NCBI GenBank assembly: GCA_027083115.1
Contig: JALWQN010000049.1
Span: forward strand, 1-6,688
DNA from: Desulfurococcales archaeon
GTDB taxonomy: Archaea; Thermoproteota; Thermoprotei_A; Sulfolobales; NBVN01
DNA: 6,688 nucleotides
Direction of reading: 5' to 3'
Position numbers and translations under genes: made by a program. The notes under the pieces were generated by a model that searched no databases, was not told the origin of the DNA, and saw only the letters and a program-made list of their open reading frames with translations. Shown here piece after piece: positions 1 through 5,306 of the stretch. Numbering within the stretch: position 1 is the first letter of the stretch; the number at the start of each line of letters is the position of its first letter.

Positions 1-102
1 CCTAAGTATGTAGTCATCAGGCAACTCAAGCTCGATCCTGGAAAAGTAATCCCTAAGTAAAGACCTTAGGATGTCCTTATCATTCTGCTCTTGGCGCGAC
101 AT
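1..102 (-). CDS. priS: DNA primase small (catalytic) subunit, N-terminal fragment
   Basis: Only the first 34 codons are in the window; the gene runs off the low-coordinate edge. The frame opens with ATG at 102-100 inside the 3' end of pcna, overlapping it by 23 bases. An in-frame TGA lies three codons upstream of that ATG, so this is the only likely start. The peptide contains ILRSLLRDYF and then IELELPDDYILR. This resembles the N-terminus of Sulfolobus PriS as I remember it, where a ...SFFRNYY... stretch is followed by ELELP and an LR pair before the REF motif. PriS makes RNA primers for replication as a heterodimer with PriL. The catalytic carboxylates and zinc motif lie beyond the window, so activity cannot be judged. 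A position directly behind pcna, a replication gene, supports the call and suggests co-transcription and translational coupling. Confidence 0.8.
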   Translation of the reverse strand, partial: MSRQEQNDKDILRSLLRDYFSRIELELPDDYILR

Positions 103-832
103 AATACTTCAGCTTAGCATCCTGAATGAATGTTAAGGTGAGCTCAGCAGGCATGTCACTTTCTGCTTTCAGGACAGCATTCTCAGCAATCTTTATGGGT
201 TGCTTCAAGTACGTGAAATACTCCATCCCGTAACTGACTGAGAACCCGGGGTTCTTAACGGCGGCTTCCTCAAGAATGCCTTTCTCCGTCGAGAAAACAA
301 TCTCGGCTTCCCCTAAATCGCTCTCTGACCTTAATTTAAGCATGCCCTCATCACCCTCAATGAGGAGCACTTCACCAACTCCTTCAATTCCTGTAATGCC
401 TTCATATAGTGCGTCACCAGGCATCTTAAACGTGTTTCCTAACTCAAGACTTAACTCAGGTATTTTTTGGGTTTCTTCAGTCTGAAGAGGTAAGGTAAAA
501 TATCTTGGGACCCCTCTATTCTCAAAGATGAAGGTTATTGAGGACTCATTCCACCTTAACGATATTTTATCATCTCTTTCGACACTCCGCAATACCTTAC
601 CAGCCTCCTCAAGATTTATCTGCACCGTTGATTCCCCACCGATCTCGAATTTGTCGAAGGAGTCCTTAGGTATAGTGAATTCTATTAAGGCTGTCTTGGA
701 AGGATCTATTCCTTTAACAGTTAGTCCTTCCTCATTCACTGTGAGAAGTAAGGAATCCATGAATTTACTGGCTGAAGAGAAAATGTATCGCCATACTCTA
801 GCATCTGAGAACGTTATTTCCAAATCAGTCAC
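80..832 (-). CDS. pcn: DNA polymerase sliding clamp (PCNA)
   Basis: A full-length clamp of 250 residues, the usual size for the family. PCNA forms a trimeric ring on DNA and tethers polymerase, FEN1, ligase and other factors. Visible hallmarks are GIDPSKTALIEF at about 41-52 (family pattern 'DPS+...I'), a linker between the two domains near 115-130 (PLQTEETQKIPEL), and the C-terminal strand LKYYVAPRAE, which matches the family ending YYLAPR-E. The protein is rich in acidic residues, as is typical. The start is GTG at 832-830; I find no Shine-Dalgarno sequence, but a TATA-like element lies about 28 bases upstream, consistent with a leaderless mRNA. priS begins inside its 3' end. Crenarchaea often carry several PCNA paralogues that form heterotrimers; which paralogue this is cannot be told from the window alone. 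Confidence 0.97.
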   Translation of the reverse strand: MTDLEITFSDARVWRYIFSSASKFMDSLLLTVNEEGLTVKGIDPSKTALIEFTIPKDSFDKFEIGGESTVQINLEEAGKVLRSVERDDKISLRWNESSITFIFENRGVPRYFTLPLQTEETQKIPELSLELGNTFKMPGDALYEGITGIEGVGEVLLIEGDEGMLKLRSESDLGEAEIVFSTEKGILEEAAVKNPGFSVSYGMEYFTYLKQPIKIAENAVLKAESDMPAELTLTFIQDAKLKYYVAPRAE

Positions 833-849
833 CAGTAAAAATAGGTTAA

Positions 850-872
850 TTCAGCATATTAAAACTGCTGAA
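850..872. repeat. Perfect 7-bp inverted repeat flanking the pcna TATA element
   Basis: The plus strand reads TTCAGCA (850-856), a 9-base spacer, then TGCTGAA (866-872); the arms are exact reverse complements. The spacer contains the putative TATA box of pcna. The arms are 16 bases apart centre to centre, which would suit a dimeric DNA-binding regulator. Alternatively, in the minus-strand transcript reading out of tfs the arms form a stem with a 9-base loop, followed about eight bases later by five uridines (841-837), which looks like a terminator. The sequence alone does not decide between operator and terminator. Confidence 0.55.
857..864 (-). promoter_or_regulatory. Putative pcna TATA box (TTTTAATA)
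   Basis: On the minus strand the bases read TTTTAATA, close to the archaeal TATA consensus. Its centre lies about 28 bases before the GTG start of pcna, which would place transcription initiation at or within a base or two of the start codon. That is the layout of leaderless crenarchaeal genes and agrees with the lack of a Shine-Dalgarno sequence. The purine-rich BRE expected just upstream is weak. It sits inside the only non-coding gap between tfs and pcna. Confidence 0.5.
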
Positions 873-886
873 ACACTCCTGTATTG

Positions 887-1237
887 TTACTCATACTCCC
901 TCCAAGTGTATCCGCATCTCGCGCAGATGTAGATCCTGGTAGGTGGTTCATCTGCTGACCTGGTCTGCAGAATTATATAGTATGCTTCATCATAGCCGCA
1001 CTTAGGACACCTAACTCCCTTAGCTTTAGGCAACCCCTTAAGTATGTCTTTCGAATCTATTACTGTGGTTTTCTCAAGCTCGCTGTGTTGTATTTTCTTA
1101 GTGATTTTGTTATTTCTTTTTGGGTTAGGTAGTTTTATATAGCCGCATCTTGGACAAACAAGCACTTTCTTCCCATTAATTGTTTTAGGGATCATCACGC
1201 TTCCGCATCTAGGGCAAAACTCAACCGTCTTAATCAC
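887..1237 (-). CDS. tfs: Transcription elongation / transcript cleavage factor TFS
   Basis: A 116-residue protein with two zinc ribbons, the normal TFS architecture. The N-terminal ribbon uses C8, C11, C28 and C31 (CPRCG twice). The C-terminal ribbon uses C77, C80, C105 and C108 and carries QTRSADEPPTRIYICARCGYTW. The acidic pair D96-E97 in RSADEP, which reaches into the polymerase funnel to stimulate RNA cleavage in TFIIS-like factors, is intact. This argues for an active cleavage factor rather than an inactive RPB9-like or inhibitory paralogue. It rescues backtracked RNA polymerase. The start is GTG at 1237-1235, within the last codons of the preceding small gene (8-base overlap); there is no separate ribosome-binding site, so reinitiation or coupling is likely. 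It ends the long operon; the next gene, pcna, has its own putative promoter. Confidence 0.95.
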   Translation of the reverse strand: MIKTVEFCPRCGSVMIPKTINGKKVLVCPRCGYIKLPNPKRNNKITKKIQHSELEKTTVIDSKDILKGLPKAKGVRCPKCGYDEAYYIILQTRSADEPPTRIYICARCGYTWREYE

Positions 1238-1547
1238 CTAAGTTATTAGTTCTTGGTTCACGGCAAATTAATTTATGGGTTTCGTAAACAACCCTATTAA
1301 TGAATTCCATATATTCTTTAATGGATCCTGAAGCTTCCATCGGTTTTTCTTTCGATAAGTCAAGGATTTCATGAACTTCCTCCAGAAGTTTATTTTGCCT
1401 TACATAGTTAATTACGTCAGCGTATTCTCCCTTAAGTAAGGCGAAGTGCTCTAGGCCCTTCACCCCTCTCAAGAGGAAGAAGGCTGAGAAATACTGTGCC
1501 CCGCATCTGAATGTCTTTACAATTAAGGTTCTTCTCTCACGCTTCAT
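1230..1547 (-). CDS. Conserved-looking small protein of unknown function (105 aa) between rpo11 and tfs
   Basis: I do not recognise this protein. It starts with ATG at 1547-1545, overlapping the rpo11 stop by four bases (ATGA), with GGAG about seven bases upstream, and its end overlaps the tfs start by eight bases. Tight coupling on both sides argues that it is a real gene. The N-terminus is basic (KRERR), followed by a probably beta-rich hydrophobic part (LIVKTF, YFSAFFLLRG) and then a likely helical half (about 43-66 and 76-97, LLEEVHEILDL and IKEYMEFINRVVYETHKLI). It has two cysteines (C15, C95), no zinc motif, no signal peptide and no clear membrane segment; the FFLL stretch is too short. 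Context suggests a role in transcription or RNA metabolism, which is inference only. Confidence 0.8.
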   Translation of the reverse strand: MKRERRTLIVKTFRCGAQYFSAFFLLRGVKGLEHFALLKGEYADVINYVRQNKLLEEVHEILDLSKEKPMEASGSIKEYMEFINRVVYETHKLICREPRTNNLGD

Positions 1548-1831
1548 TCCTTAACTCCTAGTGAAGCAGTGAGGGCCTTAAGTAACTCATTAGCTTCTGA
1601 CTTAAGTGAGTTCAGAATATCTTTAAACACTTCTATTGAGCCCACGTTACCGTCGGTCACTATTCTTATTATTGGGCTACCTTCTAGGGGGTGCTCTATT
1701 GCGTAAGCAGCTAACTTAACGTGAGGGTGCTTTAAGGCTTCCTTAGCTACTAAGTTACCTAGTGTGTGATCCTCACCAACTAACTTAATTACCAGCTCCT
1801 TGAATGTTGCTTTCCTAACCTCTATCTCCAA
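1544..1831 (-). CDS. rpo11: RNA polymerase subunit Rpo11 (RpoL, RPB11 homologue)
   Basis: A 95-residue subunit of the size usual in archaea. It pairs with Rpo3 to form the assembly platform of RNA polymerase, equivalent to the bacterial alpha dimer. The signature GEDHTLGNLV is at 19-28, followed by AYAIEHPLEGSPIIRIVTD at 42-60, both typical of the Rpo11/RPB11/AC19 family; the C-terminal half is a long helix (about 64-92). The start is TTG at 1831-1829, 17 bases inside the end of the DUF2067 gene, with GAGAGGGA shortly upstream serving as a ribosome-binding site. The resulting N-terminus MEIEV fits family members that begin a few residues before the first strand. Its stop overlaps the next start as ATGA. 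Confidence 0.95.
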   Translation of the reverse strand: MEIEVRKATFKELVIKLVGEDHTLGNLVAKEALKHPHVKLAAYAIEHPLEGSPIIRIVTDGNVGSIEVFKDILNSLKSEANELLKALTASLGVKE

Positions 1832-2456
1832 ATTTAGGTCCCTCTCTCCTACCTTTAAGGAATCTTAATAAACTTCTCCATTCCTTAGTTGGCGTAACGC
1901 GGTAATCCTCAACCTTTAGTCCCCCTAGCCTCTCTAGCTCATCCAGAGCTTCCTTAGCTGATATATCTCTTAAGTAAGCGTAAGAAACAATTAGTGACTT
2001 AGCACTTCGTGATGCCTTAGGCTTAAACCTCGTCAGTTCCTCAAGCAATATAGAGAGTTCCTTAGCTAAGTTACTCAGGAATTCCCAACTTACTGTGCCA
2101 TCCAAGACGATCCTATCTCCTTCTTTAGTTACCTTAATTCCCTTAAGCCTAAGGATCTCTAATAATCCCTCCACGGGGAAGGGCTTTTGGGTTAGTTTCA
2201 TAAGTTGCTTAATACTAAAGTATTTACCATGCTTCATCCACCCAGTAACGTTTCTCCATTCTTTGTAAGCATTTAGAAGGATTCTCTTAGTTATTTCGGC
2301 GTCTGTAGCACTACCAAATATTGTTGCGTTCACGGAGAGGCCCCTAATTACAAAGGTTATTAAGGGGGAACCACCCCGAACCCTACTAGCGAGGAACTCT
2401 AGTAAATCAATGCATTTGTCCCTTGAGCTACAGTGAAACGATAGGATAACCTTCAT
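1815..2456 (-). CDS. DUF2067-like archaeal protein of unknown function
   Basis: A 213-residue protein that I assign, from its appearance and its place next to rpo11, to the archaeal DUF2067 family; the function is not established. The N-terminal 60 residues look like alternating strands and helices (VILSFHC, LLEFLASRV, LITFVIRGLSVNATIFGS). A middle region contains KYFSIKQLMKLTQKPFPVEGLLEILRLKGIKV, followed by WEFLSNLAKELSILLEELTRF, a probable amphipathic helix. The tail is basic. The start is ATG at 2456-2454, 11 bases after the csl4 stop, with AAGGG a few bases upstream. The gene overlaps rpo11 by 17 bases. Residence among exosome and polymerase genes suggests an RNA-related role, but this is only inference. 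No catalytic motif is apparent. Confidence 0.75.
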   Translation of the reverse strand: MKVILSFHCSSRDKCIDLLEFLASRVRGGSPLITFVIRGLSVNATIFGSATDAEITKRILLNAYKEWRNVTGWMKHGKYFSIKQLMKLTQKPFPVEGLLEILRLKGIKVTKEGDRIVLDGTVSWEFLSNLAKELSILLEELTRFKPKASRSAKSLIVSYAYLRDISAKEALDELERLGGLKVEDYRVTPTKEWRSLLRFLKGRREGPKFGDRG

Positions 2457-2467
2457 TACTAACCCTT

Positions 2468-3040
2468 TCAGACCCGACCGTAATCAAGACTTAGCTTTCT
2501 TTTCTCCATCCTGCCGCATTTCGGACATTTAAGCATGTTTGAACCTGCTTTCCTCAGAACAGAGCCACAGTTACCACAAAAAGCTAAGACAACACCAAGT
2601 TTGGGTTCTCTTATGGTTATATTGTAGGGTGGGTTATTATTTAGGACCTTAGCCTTCACGACATCTCCTACTCGAATAACTTCGTAAAGATCCTTCACGT
2701 GAGTGTCTGATGCCTGAGAGATATGTAGCACGCCAGTAAAGCCATTCAGGTATCTATTCCCTTTCAGGTCCTCGAAGATCTTAATGACTGCATACTCGTC
2801 CTTCACCAAAACAACAACTCCAATAACCACTGAATTTCTTTCAGGGAGCTGAGGGAATTTATGAACCGGCTTTACATGGACTGTACGGGTATTTAAGTCA
2901 GCTGCAGTCACTCCAATCCATGCAGCCCTAACAACCCCGTTTTTACTGAATGAACCAATGCCAGGCATAAATTCCTCAATAATACATATATCGTCTCCAG
3001 GAAGAACGCCTCTATTAATTATTTCCTTGAGTCTCTCCAT
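2468..3040 (-). CDS. csl4: Exosome complex RNA-binding subunit Csl4
   Basis: 190 residues with the three-part layout of archaeal Csl4. An N-terminal beta domain (about 10-62, LPGDDICIIEEFMPGIGSF) is followed by an S1 RNA-binding domain (about 68-147, with VVIGVVVLVKDEYAVIKI and GFTGVLHISQ) and a C-terminal zinc ribbon with C155, C158, C172 and C175. Csl4 forms part of the cap over the Rrp41/Rrp42 ring and guides RNA, and in archaea the DnaG-associated machinery, into the degrading or tailing chamber. The other exosome genes are not in this window; archaeal csl4 is usually separate from the rrp4-rrp41-rrp42 cluster and linked with dph2 or rpo11, as here. ATG at 3040-3038 is the start, 12 bases after the upstream stop, with only a weak GGGT-like ribosome-binding site. 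Confidence 0.95.
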   Translation of the reverse strand: MERLKEIINRGVLPGDDICIIEEFMPGIGSFSKNGVVRAAWIGVTAADLNTRTVHVKPVHKFPQLPERNSVVIGVVVLVKDEYAVIKIFEDLKGNRYLNGFTGVLHISQASDTHVKDLYEVIRVGDVVKAKVLNNNPPYNITIREPKLGVVLAFCGNCGSVLRKAGSNMLKCPKCGRMEKRKLSLDYGRV

Positions 3041-3052
3041 TCTTTACCCACA

Positions 3053-3709
3053 TTAATAAGGTATTGAATAATTATTAAGCATCACCACCATAACCTTAAT
3101 GTAATGGATTCTTTTTCTATGGTGCGGCATGCTCATCCTCAACCCCATAACATCCTGGGAAAGCACCTCATAATTTAGGGAAGGAGCTAATGATTTCAAC
3201 TCATTTATTTTTCTGAGGAGACCTTCAGAAACTTTATGTATTGAGAACATGTCCCTACATATCTTCAGTGATTCCTTAAGGAATTCAATGTCCGCTCCTC
3301 TAGACCATATACCGAAAGGCGGGTTCATTACTACTGTACAATTTCCTAAGGGCCTTAAAGGAATGCCTGACCTTATATCAGCCAGCAAGAAATCTACGAT
3401 GTTCCTTAAGCCTAACTCGTTTATTTTTTCATTAATGAATTCCTTAGCTATGTTTAAGGCCTCCTTGTCTATGTCTATGCAGTAGACGCGGGATGCATCA
3501 AGTAATGCGGCCCCATAAGCTAGTTTGCCTGTCCCGCAGCCCAAATCAATAACTACCTTACCTGAAATTTTTTTCTTCATGTAGGCTGTCCAGAGCATTT
3601 GAGCAGCAATTCTTGAGGGTGTAGTGTATTGCTCTAGTTCCTTAGATGGGTTCCTGAATCCAGGAACTTTCTCCAGAAGGAGCTCCAACTGTTTAGCATT
3701 CTTTACCAA
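3053..3709 (-). CDS. METTL5-like N6-adenine rRNA methyltransferase
   Basis: A 218-residue SAM-dependent methyltransferase. The SAM-binding motif DLGCGTG is at 55-61, an acidic residue follows the next strand (CIDID, D79/D81), and the catalytic NPPFG motif is at 129-133, characteristic of N6-adenine amino methyltransferases. The leader motif ELEQYTTP at 24-31, the stretch NPPFGIWSRGADIEFL and FSIHK further on parallel the METTL5 family, whose human member modifies a small-subunit rRNA adenine near the decoding centre with the help of TRMT112. An rRNA target here is inferred by homology. The start appears to be TTG at 3709-3707, overlapping the dph2 stop by seven bases; a strong GGAGGT at 3725-3720, inside dph2, supports it, and no ATG lies nearby in frame. 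Confidence 0.88.
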   Translation of the reverse strand: MVKNAKQLELLLEKVPGFRNPSKELEQYTTPSRIAAQMLWTAYMKKKISGKVVIDLGCGTGKLAYGAALLDASRVYCIDIDKEALNIAKEFINEKINELGLRNIVDFLLADIRSGIPLRPLGNCTVVMNPPFGIWSRGADIEFLKESLKICRDMFSIHKVSEGLLRKINELKSLAPSLNYEVLSQDVMGLRMSMPHHRKRIHYIKVMVVMLNNYSIPY

Positions 3710-4701
3710 GGGAAGATATACCTCCCTGCAGGAGAAGTTAAGGCCATTCTTGCTTCCCCAGGCGTTAAGACAGGCTTAAAGTAATCGTTGAAGTTATCTA
3801 TGGGAAGTCTCGGGCATGAAGTGATCACGAAAACTTCTGCATCACCGTTATCTATATTGCTTATGGATTCGCTACTTAAGTATGCTGTGCGGACTTCATA
3901 ATAGTTTTTTCCTTTATCAATTAACAGCCTCTTTAGGTTAGTAATTATGTGGGGTCTGTATTGACCGGCCTTACCTGCAATAATCACCCAGTTCTGTTTG
4001 CCTGCAGCCTCATAAATCTTAAAGTACCTGACTTTAATTAATCGAAGAATGTCTGAGGTCACGTCCCTGAAGGAGTCAGTGTAGGGGTCTAGATTAATTA
4101 CTGGGGTTTGCCCATTCAGTAGTAGGCCAGCACCCAGAGAATGAAAGAAGCCTCCTGACACCATAATAACTGCATCTATTTCTCCCTTAATTCTCTCCAG
4201 ATCTGAATACCAGCAACCTAATACTGTGGAGAGGCCTAAGTTATTTAGGACCTCCATGCCATTATTACTTAAGTAGTTTGCTATGGGTTTCACGTCATGC
4301 TGAGCTGTACCGTAAACTCCTACTTTACTGAATGACCTTGACTTAAGGTACTGAACTAACCTCTTTATGGTTTTTTCGGTGACGGCATTCTTGGATTTAA
4401 GGTCGACTAATACAACATTCGGTGGTGTCCGCCAGTAAGGGTACTCAATATGTCCGAAGTGAAGGACCAAATCAAACTCTGAAGTAATATCGAGATCAAT
4501 CAAGCAAGACCCCCATGTTGGGGATCCGTCTAAAACAACATTAATTCTCTCAGGAATTATTTCTCTTATTTCTTTAAGTAGGGAAGGAAAGAAGTGCTTC
4601 AGGCCTTCAGGCAACTGAATAAGTATTGTTTTAGGATTTTGTTTTTGGATTACTTCAATTATTTTTTCTTTATCGTAATAATAGAAATCGCTTAATTTCA
4701 T
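3703..4701 (-). CDS. dph2: Diphthamide synthase subunit Dph2 (2-(3-amino-3-carboxypropyl)histidine synthase)
   Basis: 332 residues, normal for archaeal Dph2. The enzyme performs the first step of diphthamide synthesis on a histidine of elongation factor 2, using a [4Fe-4S] cluster and SAM in a non-canonical radical reaction. The three cysteines expected to bind the cluster, one per domain, are present: C66 (WGSCLIDLD), C163 (LGCWYSD) and C296 (ITSCPRLPIDN). Other family signatures are ILIQLPEGLK at 26-35, HFGHIEYP at 81-88, and LTPGEARMAL near the end. ATG at 4701-4699 is the start, 26 bases after rpl10e, without an obvious ribosome-binding site. The methyltransferase gene begins within its last codons. 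EF-2, uL16 and the METTL5-like target all act at the elongating ribosome, so the neighbourhood is coherent. Confidence 0.96.
   Translation of the reverse strand: MKLSDFYYYDKEKIIEVIQKQNPKTILIQLPEGLKHFFPSLLKEIREIIPERINVVLDGSPTWGSCLIDLDITSEFDLVLHFGHIEYPYWRTPPNVVLVDLKSKNAVTEKTIKRLVQYLKSRSFSKVGVYGTAQHDVKPIANYLSNNGMEVLNNLGLSTVLGCWYSDLERIKGEIDAVIMVSGGFFHSLGAGLLLNGQTPVINLDPYTDSFRDVTSDILRLIKVRYFKIYEAAGKQNWVIIAGKAGQYRPHIITNLKRLLIDKGKNYYEVRTAYLSSESISNIDNGDAEVFVITSCPRLPIDNFNDYFKPVLTPGEARMALTSPAGRYIFPW
3720..3725 (-). promoter_or_regulatory. Shine-Dalgarno site for the METTL5-like gene
   Basis: The minus strand reads GGGAGGT within the last codons of dph2, a near-perfect match to the archaeal anti-Shine-Dalgarno sequence, 10 bases before the TTG codon at 3709. 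It is among the strongest ribosome-binding sites in the window and decides in favour of the unusual TTG start. Confidence 0.6.
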
Positions 4702-4717
4702 TTTTAAAACTTCAAGT

Positions 4718-4733
4718 AAGTAAGGACTTACTT
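4718..4733. repeat. 7-bp inverted repeat across the rpl10e stop codon
   Basis: The plus strand reads AAGTAAG, GA, CTTACTT: a perfect 7-bp palindrome with a 2-base centre that includes the rpl10e stop codon. A loop of two is too tight for an RNA hairpin, so at most five pairs with a six-base loop could form; no U-tract follows directly. It may affect read-through from the abundant ribosomal protein gene into dph2, or be a chance product of local AAGTAAG repetition. Confidence 0.3.
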
Positions 4734-5234
4734 CAGTTCCTTAATTTGCAGGGTTGTTCTTATACCGAGCTTGTCTTTAAGCCTTCTTAAGGCTTCTTTA
4801 GCTTGAGGTATTACGGACTTAGGAACTCGGACCTCAGCAATAACACTGCCGGGTTTTAGTCTGGCGGCAGTGCCTATGGGTTTACCGAAGGCTTGCCTCA
4901 TCCCGTCCTGAAGCCTGTCAGCCCCAGCAAAAGCCATCATTTTATTCTCCCTTAAGACATGATGCGGGTATTGCCGGATAATTAGGAGGTACCTATCTTC
5001 GCCAGCATACTTAGATAGGTATTTGTTAGCCATCACACGGCCGGCCTCTAAAGCATTATGTCTTACCTGGACATAGTCTAGGGAAATAAGCTCTACCGCA
5101 ACATCATAGTCACCATTTGTGTTACCCATTACGAACTTAGTTATTTTGGGTTGAGGTATGCCATCAATATATTCTTTCCTAGTATATGGCGGCTTATTCA
5201 CATCCTTATAGCATCTTGCTGGCCTTAAAGGCAT
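4728..5234 (-). CDS. rpl10e: 50S ribosomal protein L10e (uL16)
   Basis: A 168-residue large-subunit protein of the archaeal/eukaryotic L10e type, equivalent to bacterial L16. It sits near the peptidyl-transferase centre and the tRNA-binding cleft and has a conserved loop. Hallmarks are the N-terminus MPLRPARCYK with PPYTRKEYIDGIPQPKI (15-31) and the strongly conserved block from PHHVLRENKMMAFAGADRLQDG to GKPIGTAAR (90-125). The start ATG at 5234-5232 is fixed by the invariant MPLRPA and by an AGGTG ribosome-binding site seven bases upstream. It follows a 72-base gap with a TATA box, so it probably heads the operon running to tfs. Its high expected expression makes the downstream exosome and polymerase genes candidates for co-regulation with ribosome synthesis. 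Confidence 0.97.
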   Translation of the reverse strand: MPLRPARCYKDVNKPPYTRKEYIDGIPQPKITKFVMGNTNGDYDVAVELISLDYVQVRHNALEAGRVMANKYLSKYAGEDRYLLIIRQYPHHVLRENKMMAFAGADRLQDGMRQAFGKPIGTAARLKPGSVIAEVRVPKSVIPQAKEALRRLKDKLGIRTTLQIKELK

Positions 5235-5241
5235 CCAAACA

Positions 5242-5246
5242 CACCT
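5242..5246 (-). promoter_or_regulatory. Ribosome-binding site of rpl10e
   Basis: The minus strand reads AGGTG, complementary to the 3' end of archaeal 16S rRNA, seven bases before the ATG. With the upstream TATA box it implies a leadered mRNA with roughly a 30-base 5' UTR, in contrast to the apparently leaderless pcna. Confidence 0.6.
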
Positions 5247-5287
5247 ACGTCTAAGTAGCTAACTCATTTTTAAGGATTATTGAATAG

Positions 5288-5296
5288 TATTTATAA
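5288..5296 (-). promoter_or_regulatory. Promoter (TATA box) of the rpl10e-to-tfs operon
   Basis: The minus strand reads TTATAAATA, a very good archaeal TATA box, centred about 58 bases before the rpl10e start and just behind the trmJ stop. Initiation about 25 bases downstream would fall near 5267, leaving a leader of roughly 32 bases that contains the AGGTG ribosome-binding site. The upstream BRE is not clear. This is the best promoter in the window and splits the gene string into two transcription units. Confidence 0.65.
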
Positions 5297-5306
5297 TGAG
5301 CTTTAA

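Noticed and set aside
276..932. Plus-strand open frames of 69 and 134 codons
   Set aside because: They lie antisense to pcna, a certain gene, have no recognisable domain and no promoter or ribosome-binding site; they are frame shadows.
3249..3485. Plus-strand open frame of 78 codons opposite the methyltransferase
   Set aside because: It is the complement of conserved methyltransferase motifs (NPPFG region), so it is open by chance.
4701..4710. TTTTAAAA directly before dph2 as a promoter
   Set aside because: It abuts the start codon, so initiation about 25 bases downstream would fall inside the gene; it cannot serve the annotated start.
5263..5300. Inverted repeat CTCATT / AATGAG around the rpl10e TATA box
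   Set aside because: Only six base pairs with a 26-base spacer in AT-rich DNA; easily expected by chance and no further pairing extends it without a bulge.
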